Shown here piece by piece: positions 26,450 to 35,801 of a stretch of 59,520 nucleotides of DNA. Below the pieces are notes generated by a model. It was given only the letters and a program-made list of their open reading frames with translations. It did no database searches and was not told the origin of the DNA. Every line of letters begins with the position of its first letter. Position 1 is the stretch's first letter. Source of the stretch: Bacteroidota bacterium (GTDB lineage: Bacteria > Bacteroidota > Bacteroidia > Chitinophagales > Chitinophagaceae); the NCBI GenBank assembly GCA_018267575.1, contig JAFDYF010000114.1, positions 1 to 59,520 on the forward strand, read 5' to 3'. A program made the position numbers and the translations under genes.

Positions 26450-26483
26450 CAAATGTAGGAAGGAAAACTTGATGTATAGGCAA
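26450..26483 (-). promoter_or_regulatory. Promoter of the proline dehydrogenase gene
   Basis: Minus strand: TTG (26483-26481), 23-bp spacer, TACATTTG (26457-26450). Confidence 0.55.
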
Positions 26484-26626
26484 TTCAAAAGAGGCTTTCG
26501 GAAAAATACGTTTCCATATCCATCGAAGGAAGGTATAAAAGAATTGGAGATGGATAGTTGATTTTATATCTATATTTATTCAAACCAATATTGAGCAGTC
26601 CGGCTATCTTTTCCGATATTTAATTT

Positions 26627-27724
26627 ATGAAAATTACCCACACCGAGATTTATAAATTCAGCATCCCCATGCACCCATTCACTATTGCAACGGGCACCAT
26701 GCATTTTGCGCAAAATATTTTTCTTCGGGTTCATACCAATGCTGGCATCTATGGGGTAGGCGAATGCTCTGCATTTCCCATGATTGTGGGGGAAACACAA
26801 GCGACCTGTTTTGAAATGGCCAAAGATTTTGCCAAATTATGGAAAGACAAAGACCCATTATCCATTGAGGAACATATGGACGAGCTTGATCGCTTTACCG
26901 CATTCAATAGCACCATCAAAAGTGCTTTTGATATGGCTCTATTTGATTTGGCGGCCAAGAATGCACAAGTTCCCCTATACCAATTTTTAGGAGGGAATAA
27001 AAAAGAAATGGAGACCGACCTAACTATCGGTATCGACGAGCCGGCGATTATGGCACAAAAAGCCATTGAATTCAAAGACATGGGTGTCCGGATCGTCAAA
27101 ATCAAATTGGGCAAAAACCCAAAGGATGATATTGAAAGGGTAAAACAAATCCGTGAGGCTGTTGGGAAAAAACTAGTATTACGAATAGATGCTAATCAGG
27201 GTTGGAATTTTGAGGAAGCGAAAAAAGCATTGACAGGCATCAAAGATTTTGATATCCAATTTTGTGAACAACCCATGCGTGTTTGGGAAGATGGCAAACT
27301 GCCCGAACTCAAAAAAATTTCAGCCATCAAACTCATGGCTGATGAAAGTGTGTATGACCATCATGATGCTGCAAGACTGATACAATCAAATGCCTGTGAT
27401 TATGTGAATATCAAATTCGCAAAATCGGGCGGGATTTTGGAAGCAAAGAAAATAAATGCCATCTGTCAGGAAAACAATATTCCCTGCATGATGGGCGGCA
27501 TGTTGGAAAGCCGTGTTGCCCTTACTGCTTTTGCCCATTTTGCAATGGCCCACAACAATATTGTATTTTATGATATGGACACCTGTTTATTGGGCCACAA
27601 AGTAGACCCTGTTATTGGCGGGCTAAATTATAACGGCTTTTTTATTGAGTTGCCCAATGCTTTTGGAATAGGTGCAGATGTGGATGAATCATTTTTGAAA
27701 AAGCTTGAATCCATCATTATTTGA
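26627..27724 (+). CDS. Dipeptide epimerase-like enolase superfamily protein
   Basis: A 365-residue enolase-superfamily enzyme of the muconate-lactonizing subgroup. The catalytic Lys pair is in VKIKLG (Lys158, Lys160); metal ligands are Asp188 (RIDANQGW), Glu214 (FCEQP) and Asp239 (MADES); the opposite Lys is Lys263 (VNIKFAKSGG). The C-terminal D-M-D (Asp316, Asp318) is the feature that binds the substrate amino group in L-Ala-D/L-Glu epimerases, so a dipeptide epimerase active on cell-wall peptides is the best guess. Cycloisomerase or other substrate use is possible. No signal peptide. It is a single gene, divergent from the proline dehydrogenase. Confidence 0.88.
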   Translation: MKITHTEIYKFSIPMHPFTIATGTMHFAQNIFLRVHTNAGIYGVGECSAFPMIVGETQATCFEMAKDFAKLWKDKDPLSIEEHMDELDRFTAFNSTIKSAFDMALFDLAAKNAQVPLYQFLGGNKKEMETDLTIGIDEPAIMAQKAIEFKDMGVRIVKIKLGKNPKDDIERVKQIREAVGKKLVLRIDANQGWNFEEAKKALTGIKDFDIQFCEQPMRVWEDGKLPELKKISAIKLMADESVYDHHDAARLIQSNACDYVNIKFAKSGGILEAKKINAICQENNIPCMMGGMLESRVALTAFAHFAMAHNNIVFYDMDTCLLGHKVDPVIGGLNYNGFFIELPNAFGIGADVDESFLKKLESIII

Positions 27725-27787
27725 TTTTGAAAATAAATCGGAAACAATTACTAATAGAGTAAAGACATTTTTCAAGAAAGCAACAAA

Positions 27788-27815
27788 AAAGCGCTCTTAA
27801 AGATAAAAGCGCTTT
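27788..27815 (-). terminator. Terminator of the Gly-rich protein gene
   Basis: AAAGCGCT/AGCGCTTT (27788-27795 with 27808-27815) is followed on the minus strand by a T-run (TTTTTTGTTG). Confidence 0.75.
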
Positions 27816-27836
27816 CGTATGGAAGATAGCCCGTCA

Positions 27837-28721
27837 TTAATTCGGTTTTTTCCAATAGCCCTCAATCCAAACCCAGCCCTCATCTGTATGTTTCCAATGG
27901 GCTTCCACCCATTTTCTTCCTTGCGCATCCACGGCACCTGCACTGGGCGTACCGTTAGTAGGCCCGTGAGAATAAACCGTATCGTTTTGATAATAATTAT
28001 TATTGCTACTGTTGTCCTGGTTCCCATTGTATGAATCGCTTGGCGCATTGCTATTGTTGGGGGCAGGGTTTTCATAATAATATCCCGAACCTGTATTATC
28101 ATAACTATTATCATAATAAGGGCTACTGTAATAGTAATTATTATAATAGTCCGGATAGCCATAATCGTAATACGGATAATAGCCAAGCCCCAAGCCTACA
28201 TAAGGCCAGCCGTAATAACCGCCACCATAATAACCGCCACCATAATAGCCACCATAATAATCATCCCAATCGCCGCGGCCATAGTGTCCCCATCGACCGT
28301 AACGCCCTCGTTGCCCATAGCCAGCTCGGTTACCCGAATAATTTCTATAGTTGCCGCTATAGGTACCACGATAACCACCACTATAAACACCTCGTGCAGT
28401 ACCGCCATTGAACCCCGACCTTGCCCCTACATAGCCGCCCCTATTAAAATTACCACCACTAAAGGTTGACCGCGTACCACCATAGGAACTTCCGCCCCTA
28501 CTAAAACCGCCACCACCAAAGGATCCCCGAGATGAACCAAAGGAACTGGCGCCTCTGCTGAAGCCGCCTCCACCCCCTCTACTAAAACCACCGCCGCCGC
28601 CCCTACTAAAACCACCTCCACCACGACTTCCCCCACCGCCGCCGCCTCTACCGCCACGTTGGGCAAAACCGATAGAGCAGGTCAGCAAAAAAGCTGCTGA
28701 TAAAATTATGATGTGTTTCAT
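27837..28721 (-). CDS. Exported Gly/Arg/Tyr-rich low-complexity protein with WxxGxW-like C-terminus
   Basis: A 294-residue protein with a signal peptide (about 1-20, ending GFAQ), then an FSRGGGGG-type repeat region (about 21-110), a Tyr/Gly-rich region (about 110-215; YYGGGYYGGG), an Asn/Ser-rich linker and a C-terminal KWVEAHWK...WVWIEGYWKKP segment that resembles the WxxGxW repeat found in exported Bacteroidota proteins. Low-complexity composition makes function prediction unsafe; surface adhesion, RNA/DNA binding or sheath formation are all guesses. Repetitive codons (GGTGGCGGCGG-like) make the reverse strand C-rich. Confidence 0.8.
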   Translation of the reverse strand: MKHIIILSAAFLLTCSIGFAQRGGRGGGGGGSRGGGGFSRGGGGGFSRGGGGGFSRGASSFGSSRGSFGGGGFSRGGSSYGGTRSTFSGGNFNRGGYVGARSGFNGGTARGVYSGGYRGTYSGNYRNYSGNRAGYGQRGRYGRWGHYGRGDWDDYYGGYYGGGYYGGGYYGWPYVGLGLGYYPYYDYGYPDYYNNYYYSSPYYDNSYDNTGSGYYYENPAPNNSNAPSDSYNGNQDNSSNNNYYQNDTVYSHGPTNGTPSAGAVDAQGRKWVEAHWKHTDEGWVWIEGYWKKPN

Positions 28722-28841
28722 GTTTGTTTATTGAGTGTATAATAAAATCTTTTTATTAATCCCTTAATAAAGTTATACACGAAATAAATGAAAAGCGAAT
28801 GAGCAAAACCCAATTGCAAGCCCTTAACAATAGTTAAAGTT

Positions 28842-31217
28842 TTACTTAAGATAAGTTTCAAACAGTTTAAAAATACGCTTGTACTCATCCGTCCAACTGC
28901 TGGGCTCCACAAAACCATGATCCTCCATTGGATATACAGCGAGTTCCCAATTGTTTTTCCCCAGTTCTATCAACCTTTGAGAAACCCGGACGATATCCTG
29001 AAAATGCACATTCTGATCTACCATTCCATGGCACATGAGCAAATGTCCTTTTAATCCTTGCGCAAAATAAATCGGAGAACTTTGTTTATAGGCAATACTA
29101 TCGGTGAAAGGCTCATTCAATATATTGGAAGTATACCCATGATTATAATGCGCCCAATCGGTTACACTCCTCAATGCAGCACCGGCCGCAAATACATCAG
29201 GTTGGGTAAACATGGCCATCAAGGTAATGAAGCCCCCATAGGACCCTCCGTACAAGCCAATATGTTTTGAACTTACACCCAGCTTCTCCACCATAAATTT
29301 GGCAGCATCTACCTGATCATCCAAATCCTTGCCACCCATATGGCGATAGATGGCCGTGCGCCAATCACGTCCATAACCAGCACTGCCCCTGTAATCCACA
29401 TCCATTACCGTATATCCATTATCAGCAAGCAGGTTGTTGAACATATATTCACGGAAATAACTGCTCCACCATTTATGTGCATTTTGCAGGTAACCAGCAC
29501 CGTGAACAAAAGTCACACCCGGTCTGGATGCATTCGATTCAGCAGGTCGATATAATCTGGCATATACCGAAGCCCCATCCCTCGCTGTGAATGTGATCAG
29601 CTCGGGATCTCTCCATGCATAGGATTGGAACTCTTTGCTTGCCGCCAAATGGGTAATCTGCTTGATTGTTCCTCCGGGCTTATTTTCCTGTACATAGAGT
29701 TCCCAAGGTTTATTCGTATAAGAATACAGAACGGCAATCTTTTTTTCATCGGGAGATACCGTCACCACATTTGCGCCAGTCATGGTCGTTATCCGTTCCG
29801 GCTTACCCCCATTTACCGATAGGCGATAAAATTGTTGTTCTCCCGGATGCACTTCATTACTGATAATGTAAAAATATTTTTTGTTGGAAGATAATTGGGC
29901 TTGCTGCACTTCATAGCTGCCGCTTGTCAATGCCGTTTTTTGCCCGTTAGAAATATCTATTTTATATAAATGGGAATAACCTGTTTCTTCACTCTGATAC
30001 CAAAAAATATTTTCGTTAATCCATCCTAAATTAGCATGGTAGCCAATGCCGGGTCCCCCAATCCAAGCGTCATCATGCTGCCGACTAATCAATGACAGTT
30101 TCCCAGTTGCGGCATCAAGCAAGGCGAGCCATCGGTCTTTATGATCTCGCGCATAGATATCCAACACAGCAGCCGATCCATTGCTATTCCATTCTGGGCC
30201 CATAAAATTCACTTCCCGAACTACGGGTTTCCTTTTGGCACTATCACTATTAGGATAATATTTTAAATAGGCAGGCAAGTCTGTAATGCCAGGCAACTGA
30301 TCTGCTTTCACTTGAATAACGGTATCCTTTTCCCGATCGAAAACAAAAAACTCACTGCTTGTGGAAGGAGCGCCTACTTTGGTTCTCCCAGGGATATCCT
30401 CAGTAAAGCCGGATTCTGTTATATAGTTGGGCACAATGGTATTTTTAGCCCCAACAGCAGGTTTTATCAGGCGATAGCTAATAAACCGACCATCTGGGCT
30501 CACTGTTACATTATTTAAAATCTGGTCACCATAATAAATTTTTCGAAGTTCTTTTGGTTTTGGCAATAAATTCTCCATCGAATCCCTCCATTTTTTTTTC
30601 GCATTTCGGCTTTCAAGCACTTCCGAATTTTCCAATGCATCCTGCTCCAACCATTTTTCCTGCGCATTCAATGTGATCGCTTTGGTTTCTTTGGAAGGGT
30701 CTTTCCCCTTTTGAAAGTCGGTAAGTTGGGTACTGAGCCCTGTAGCCATATCCCACGCAAATAGATTTTGGCTTCGGGTATACACAACCTTTGAATCATG
30801 GAAAGAAAAAATCGGATTGCTTTCCGTTTCGGCTGTTTCAGTGACCCGCTGCTGCTTGCCTGATTTGACATCCATCCAAAACACATCCCCGTCTTTGATG
30901 AACAGGTAGGCAGTCCTCTTATCATTATATCGAATATTGTTTGCCGGGACAACCGATTGCCTAAAAACAGCCGATGATTTCAATGGCAGACTATTTTCCT
31001 TGCTTATATAATATACAGAATCGCTTACCGCTTTTTCAGGGTTCCAATCGAACAATAGGTATTTGGAATCACTGCTCCAGTAAGGATTGGCGGGAGAGCT
31101 GCCTATCCAGTTTTTATCTCTCATTATTTTTTGAACGGTTAAGGGAGTGAGTGACTCCTGAGAAAAAACGGCTGTCCCAAAAATGAATAAGAGCAATAAA
31201 AGAAAATAATTTTTCAT
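28842..31217 (-). CDS. S9 family peptidase (DPP IV-like)
   Basis: A 791-residue exported serine peptidase with a signal peptide (MKNYFLLLLLFIFGTAVFSQ), a DPP IV N-terminal beta-propeller (about 35-540) and a C-terminal alpha/beta hydrolase. The catalytic Ser lies in GLYGGSYGGF, the Asp in MCHGMVDQNVHF and the His in MEDHGFVEP. It probably releases dipeptides after proline from peptides in the periplasm or at the surface, helping protein use; exact specificity cannot be read. It lies upstream of the Gly-rich gene on the same strand, with a 120-bp gap. Bases 31218-31497 contain no gene that I can support. Confidence 0.93.
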   Translation of the reverse strand: MKNYFLLLLLFIFGTAVFSQESLTPLTVQKIMRDKNWIGSSPANPYWSSDSKYLLFDWNPEKAVSDSVYYISKENSLPLKSSAVFRQSVVPANNIRYNDKRTAYLFIKDGDVFWMDVKSGKQQRVTETAETESNPIFSFHDSKVVYTRSQNLFAWDMATGLSTQLTDFQKGKDPSKETKAITLNAQEKWLEQDALENSEVLESRNAKKKWRDSMENLLPKPKELRKIYYGDQILNNVTVSPDGRFISYRLIKPAVGAKNTIVPNYITESGFTEDIPGRTKVGAPSTSSEFFVFDREKDTVIQVKADQLPGITDLPAYLKYYPNSDSAKRKPVVREVNFMGPEWNSNGSAAVLDIYARDHKDRWLALLDAATGKLSLISRQHDDAWIGGPGIGYHANLGWINENIFWYQSEETGYSHLYKIDISNGQKTALTSGSYEVQQAQLSSNKKYFYIISNEVHPGEQQFYRLSVNGGKPERITTMTGANVVTVSPDEKKIAVLYSYTNKPWELYVQENKPGGTIKQITHLAASKEFQSYAWRDPELITFTARDGASVYARLYRPAESNASRPGVTFVHGAGYLQNAHKWWSSYFREYMFNNLLADNGYTVMDVDYRGSAGYGRDWRTAIYRHMGGKDLDDQVDAAKFMVEKLGVSSKHIGLYGGSYGGFITLMAMFTQPDVFAAGAALRSVTDWAHYNHGYTSNILNEPFTDSIAYKQSSPIYFAQGLKGHLLMCHGMVDQNVHFQDIVRVSQRLIELGKNNWELAVYPMEDHGFVEPSSWTDEYKRIFKLFETYLK

Positions 31218-31497
31218 GTGCGTTGTGTTTGGTTGTCCTAAAGCTTTTTAACAATAATAAAGGTAGGCGATTTCAAAGGCAGAAGACTACCACTTAATCA
31301 ATTGCACAAAACAATTAGGCATCCCCATTCCAAAAAAAGATTGCCATAGAAGAAACTTGATTATTGTTTCCATAGAATCAGCGTAAACGGTTCAGTACTT
31401 CATCTACACAATCTCAAGCTTCCAAATCCTGTGGGCATAAATTTAAACCCAGCACCCAATGCACCGACACATGTTGGAATCTTTCGTATTTTAGGTT

Positions 31498-32082
31498 ATG
31501 AAAACGGCATTGCTCTTATTTGGCTTTTTGTTTGCATCTCAATATCTGCTTGCACAGGAGAACAGCAAACTATTCAATGAAGAAAGAATCAACATGACCA
31601 AGAATGGCATGATGGCACTTGGCGCATGGGGTACGGTCAATCTAATTTCCGGCAGCATTGGTATAGCCAGTTCCGGCGGTGAGACCAAATATTTTCATCA
31701 GATGAACCTGATATGGGGTGCAGTCAATCTGTCGATAGCCTTACCCACTTATTTGGAAATAAAAAAACAAGCATCAAACCTATCAATCGCTGAAACCTTC
31801 AAGCAGCAATCACATATCGAGAAATTATTTCTATTCAATGCTGGGCTGGACTTGGTTTATATTACTGGCGGTTTTTACTGTTTAGCAAAAGGGGAAAATG
31901 ATTCCAGACAAAACCTGTACCGGGGTTATGGTAAGAGCTTGATGATGCAGGGAGGGGGTTTGCTTTTATTTGATGCAGTGATGTATTTTAGCCATACCCA
32001 TCATGGCAAGAAATTATTTAACCTGCTCAGCAAAGTACAATTTACAGGAAATAGCATTGGTCTATCCTGGAAGTGGCAATAG
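31498..32082 (+). CDS. Exported or membrane protein of unknown function
   Basis: A 194-residue protein with a signal-like N-terminus (MKTALLLFGFLFASQYLLAQ) and four hydrophobic stretches at about residues 36-56, 67-86, 113-130 and 146-164, so it is either a multi-helix membrane protein or a secreted protein with a leader. I do not recognise conserved catalytic motifs. It has a basic C-terminus ending in GLSWKWQ. It is convergent with the unknown protein at 32.1-32.7 kb, with only 15 bp between, and has no clear operon partner. Confidence 0.7.
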   Translation: MKTALLLFGFLFASQYLLAQENSKLFNEERINMTKNGMMALGAWGTVNLISGSIGIASSGGETKYFHQMNLIWGAVNLSIALPTYLEIKKQASNLSIAETFKQQSHIEKLFLFNAGLDLVYITGGFYCLAKGENDSRQNLYRGYGKSLMMQGGGLLLFDAVMYFSHTHHGKKLFNLLSKVQFTGNSIGLSWKWQ

Positions 32083-32097
32083 TATGCAAGGTCGAAC

Positions 32098-32709
32098 TCA
32101 CTCCGTATTTTTTTCGACGGAAAGAACATGGCCTCCCGTATCAACGAGTGCAGTGATATTATCAACGGATTTCTGCCAAAGGCTATCCCGATAGGTATAT
32201 TTACAAATCACCCGCATCTTATAAATATTCTCGGGTTGATAAGTGGTCAGTTCATTCTTAAAACTGGCAGGGTTCTTCATGGAGGAACGCAGGTATTTTT
32301 TCAAGGGGATGCACGAGCCATCCGTGGTATCCATAAATTGAGCAACCCAGTTATCCTGAAACCTTCCCAATCTTTTACCCTTTGCCATCAAGGCATCCCC
32401 AATAGAAAAACGGAGCAATGGTTTCGTGGAATCGTACAGATACACACAGACCATATTGATATTGTCGAATAGATTGAGCTTGTATTTTTTATCAAAATAG
32501 GTTTCAGTACCTGTCTTATCTGGATTGGTAATGGAAATCATCACCGCACTATCCTTATAAGCCACATCCTTTACATTGTACAAAGAATCGGCCATTATTT
32601 TTTTGACGAGGGAGTCGGTATTTGCATTCTTACCCGACAACAGGAGCACTTTTTTTATATTGGGATGTTTGTCTACATACATTTTGGCCATAATTAACCC
32701 GCCAAACAA
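32098..32709 (-). CDS. Uncharacterised protein with probable N-terminal membrane anchor; start codon uncertain
   Basis: I do not recognise this protein. In frame it gives 203 residues from a TTG at 32709 (MFGGLIMAKMYVDKHPN...), ending VEKNTE. The reading frame stays open upstream to about 32845 and encodes a hydrophobic run (FLFIKTFLIILAAFVLFGG) typical of a signal anchor, but no ATG, GTG or TTG lies in frame there. The true start is thus likely a non-standard codon (ATT or ATA, for example near 32790), or the gene has lost its start. The downstream part looks globular and alternates K/D/T-rich strands. It directly follows glmM on the same strand and is probably cotranscribed. Confidence 0.55.
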   Translation of the reverse strand: MFGGLIMAKMYVDKHPNIKKVLLLSGKNANTDSLVKKIMADSLYNVKDVAYKDSAVMISITNPDKTGTETYFDKKYKLNLFDNINMVCVYLYDSTKPLLRFSIGDALMAKGKRLGRFQDNWVAQFMDTTDGSCIPLKKYLRSSMKNPASFKNELTTYQPENIYKMRVICKYTYRDSLWQKSVDNITALVDTGGHVLSVEKNTE

Positions 32710-32849
32710 TACAAACGCCGCAAGTATAATGAGAAAAGTTTTGATAAAAAGGAATTTAATAAAAAGCCAAAATACGAATTCTATTGGAATAACAATCCTG
32801 TAGCAACCAGCAAGCTGCCCAATTCCAAATTTAACAAGAGGACTACCGA

Positions 32850-34229
32850 CTAACTAAATTCCTTGATATCATGCATGAGGCGAAGAGCAATATTGTTGGC
32901 GGTGGTCTCAAAATTGCTTTCTGCATAAATGCGGATAATTGGCTCCGTATTGGAAGTGCGCAGATGCACCCAATCATTATCGAACTCAATCTTTAGCCCA
33001 TCATCAGTATTGGTGGGTTGGTTCTTGTATTTTTTCTGTATCTGTTCAAAAATCTTCGACACATCCACCCCTTTTTGAAGTTCTATTTTATTTTTTGAGA
33101 TAAAATAATCAGGATATTTTGATCGGAAAGATTTGATACCATTCTTATGATAGGACAATGCACTCAAAAATAGTCCAATGCCAATCAATGCATCGCGACC
33201 ATAATGAAGGTCGGGCACAATGATGCCGCCATTCCCTTCCCCACCAATCACAGCCCCCACTTCTTTCATCTTAGTCACCACATTCACTTCACCCACGGCA
33301 GAAGGAAAATACTGGCCGCCATGAGCCAGGGTCACATCCTTCAAAGCCTTGGTACTGCTCATATTGCTTACCGTATTGCCTTTCTTTTTCCCCAACACAT
33401 AATCCGCTACCGCCACCAGCGTATATTCTTCACCAAACATGGAACCATCTTCGCACACAAAGCAAAGCCGGTCAACATCTGGGTCCACTGCAATCCCCAA
33501 ATCCGCTTTGTTTTTTTTCACCGAGGCACTTAACCCAACCAGGTTTTCAGGCAAAGGCTCGGGGTTGTGCGCAAATTTGCCGTTCACTTCTTCATTCAGC
33601 ACGGTCACTTCTTCCACACCCAATGCTTTTAATAATGGGGGTATGGCCAAGGCACCCGTCGAGTTGACGGCATCAACCACTATCTTATAATTTGCTTTTT
33701 TGATCGACTCCACATCTACCATGGGGTAATTCAGTACTGCATCGATATGTTTTTGTAAGTAAGAAGTATGGAGGCTGTAGATTCCTAATTTGTCAACCGT
33801 GGAAAAAACAAAATCTTCGCTGGCTGCTTTTTCCAAAATGATTGCACCTTCTGCAGCACTTAAAAATTCACCTTGATGATTGAGTAATTTTAACGCATTC
33901 CATTCTTTTGGGTTATGGCTAGCCGTGATGATAATGCCACCCGCCGCATTTTCCCAACTCACAGCCAACTCAACAGTAGGGGTGGTTGAAAGACCTAAAT
34001 CCACCACATCAAAACCCATTGCAATCAAGGTGCTCACCACGATATGTGAAACCATTTCACCACTGATCCGAGCATCTCGCCCCACCACAATTTTCTTCCC
34101 TTTATTATTAAGACTGGCCCAAGAACCATATGCAGCGGTAAATTTCACAATGTCCAATGGTGATAAATTATCGCCCGGTTTACCGCCGATGGTCCCCCGA
34201 ATACCTGATATGCTTTTTATCAATGCCAC
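32850..34229 (-). CDS. glmM: Phosphoglucosamine mutase family enzyme
   Basis: A 459-residue alpha-D-phosphohexomutase that likely interconverts glucosamine-6-phosphate and glucosamine-1-phosphate on the way to UDP-GlcNAc; phosphomannomutase activity is possible. The phosphoserine loop is TASHNP (Ser104), the metal loop DPDVDR, the sugar loop GGEGNGGI, and the phosphate-binding end RTSNTEPIIRIYAE. The frame extends to 34298 without family residues; GTG 34229 gives MALIKSISGIRGTIGG, the usual Bacteroidota start. The next gene downstream (32.1-32.7 kb) is on the same strand. Confidence 0.9.
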   Translation of the reverse strand: MALIKSISGIRGTIGGKPGDNLSPLDIVKFTAAYGSWASLNNKGKKIVVGRDARISGEMVSHIVVSTLIAMGFDVVDLGLSTTPTVELAVSWENAAGGIIITASHNPKEWNALKLLNHQGEFLSAAEGAIILEKAASEDFVFSTVDKLGIYSLHTSYLQKHIDAVLNYPMVDVESIKKANYKIVVDAVNSTGALAIPPLLKALGVEEVTVLNEEVNGKFAHNPEPLPENLVGLSASVKKNKADLGIAVDPDVDRLCFVCEDGSMFGEEYTLVAVADYVLGKKKGNTVSNMSSTKALKDVTLAHGGQYFPSAVGEVNVVTKMKEVGAVIGGEGNGGIIVPDLHYGRDALIGIGLFLSALSYHKNGIKSFRSKYPDYFISKNKIELQKGVDVSKIFEQIQKKYKNQPTNTDDGLKIEFDNDWVHLRTSNTEPIIRIYAESNFETTANNIALRLMHDIKEFS

Positions 34230-34473
34230 TTGTACTGGTTTAATGGGTTTAATAATTTTCCAAAAATAATGCTTTGCAGAGAAGTAAACTTCAACCAAGC
34301 TATGGAATGGCAGGAATTGGAGATATTGAAAAAAAAAGCCAAAAAAATTAAATAGTTTTTGGGTTACCTCCTTGGGATATATAAAACTACCTCTATCAAA
34401 TTGAATATCATATAAAAGCTACTAATCATTTGAGCATACAATTGGCATATATTTATCATATAAAAATCTTAAA

Positions 34474-35394
34474 ATGGAAAATATCATCGATAAAAATAAA
34501 AAGGACAGAAGAAATTTCATTGCCAATTCACTAAAGACTGCAGGGGCAATCGCTTTGACAAAAATACCCGCACAAAAAATGATAACGGGATTGGACAGAT
34601 ACAAAACCGACTATACCATACAGGAAGTAATCGATATCATCCTGAAAGAAATACCAGGCGCTCCACTCAAACAAACCGTGGATACCATCAAGAGTGGGGA
34701 TGCCAACAATAAAGTTACAAGTATTGTTAGTACCATGTTTGCCACGATCGATACCATCAAAGCAACTGCCAAATTGGGAGCCAATTTCATTATCGCACAC
34801 GAGCCTACATTTTATAATCACGAAGACGATACCAATTATGTTCCCAACAATAGCATTGTAAAACAAAAACAAGCATTGTTGAAAGAACATAATATCACGG
34901 TATGGCGCTTCCATGATTATTGGCATATGCATCAACCAGATGGTATTGGTTATGGAGTGCTTAAAAAAGCAGGGTGGCTAAAATATGTTGAAAAAGAAAA
35001 AGCCATTGTGAACATACCTGCCATCCGTTTTCAGGAATTGATCGACCATTTGAAAAAAGCTTTGGGGATAAGCTCTTTAAGAGTGATTGGGAATGCCAAC
35101 CAGTTATGCAAAAAGATAGCCATCCTGCCCGGCGCCGCGGGTGGACAATTGCAAATTTCAATAGTAGAAAAAGAAAAACCGGATGTATTGATCGTGGGTG
35201 AAGTACATGAATGGGAAACCGGCGAGTATATACGCGATAGCCAAGAATTGGGCAACAACACTTCGTTGATTATTCTTGGACATGCACAAAGCGAAGAACC
35301 GGGCATGGAATATTTGGCCGAATGGTTGCAGCCTAAAATTCCGGGAGTAAAAATTACACATATCCCTTCCGGCAATCCCTTCAGGTGGGTTTAA
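34474..35394 (+). CDS. NIF3-like dinuclear metal center protein with Tat-like N-terminus
   Basis: A 306-residue NIF3/YbgI family protein. Family metal-binding pieces are visible: IIAHEPTFYNH, FHDYWHMH, VGEVHEWE and GHAQSEEPGMEYLAEWL. The family is usually cytoplasmic and of poorly defined function, possibly hydrolase. Here about 45 N-terminal residues contain DRRNFIANSLKTAGAIALTK, a twin-arginine-like export signal, so the protein may be exported. The start is ATG 34474. A neighbour of glmM on the opposite strand. Bases 35395-35801 after it hold one possible -7 box (TATTTTTG, 35651-35658) and no gene. Confidence 0.85.
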   Translation: MENIIDKNKKDRRNFIANSLKTAGAIALTKIPAQKMITGLDRYKTDYTIQEVIDIILKEIPGAPLKQTVDTIKSGDANNKVTSIVSTMFATIDTIKATAKLGANFIIAHEPTFYNHEDDTNYVPNNSIVKQKQALLKEHNITVWRFHDYWHMHQPDGIGYGVLKKAGWLKYVEKEKAIVNIPAIRFQELIDHLKKALGISSLRVIGNANQLCKKIAILPGAAGGQLQISIVEKEKPDVLIVGEVHEWETGEYIRDSQELGNNTSLIILGHAQSEEPGMEYLAEWLQPKIPGVKITHIPSGNPFRWV

Positions 35395-35801
35395 TAAAAG
35401 GATAGCCAATTATTTTACTAAAAAGGCCATATCTGCAAAAGTTTTTCCAAAAACTGCGAAATCAATTTTGATTGATGCGAAATACATTTTTATCAATCTA
35501 AAACGCAAATACCTGACCGTTTAAGTTTATTCCCCTCGTTTTTCATAGGCAAAAAAAATCAATCGGCACAACTTGAGCATCCAACTATGCGTTAGTCATC
35601 AAGCATAAACCTTTTCTTTTTTGGGGAATTTTCAAGCTAACTAACTAGAATATTTTTGAACAGGTTTAATGATTTAGCTATTTGTTTACAAACGTTATAA
35701 AGGGTATGTTTTGTCATTCAGTAAACAAACTAGCAAGAACGAGGGTTTCGGGAATTACAACTTTAAATAAAATCCATATTTTAAAAAATCAATCCAGCTG
35801 T

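Noticed and set aside
28031..28411. His/Tyr/Asn-rich frame on the + strand opposite the Gly-rich gene
   Set aside because: It is a shadow of the repetitive minus-strand coding sequence.
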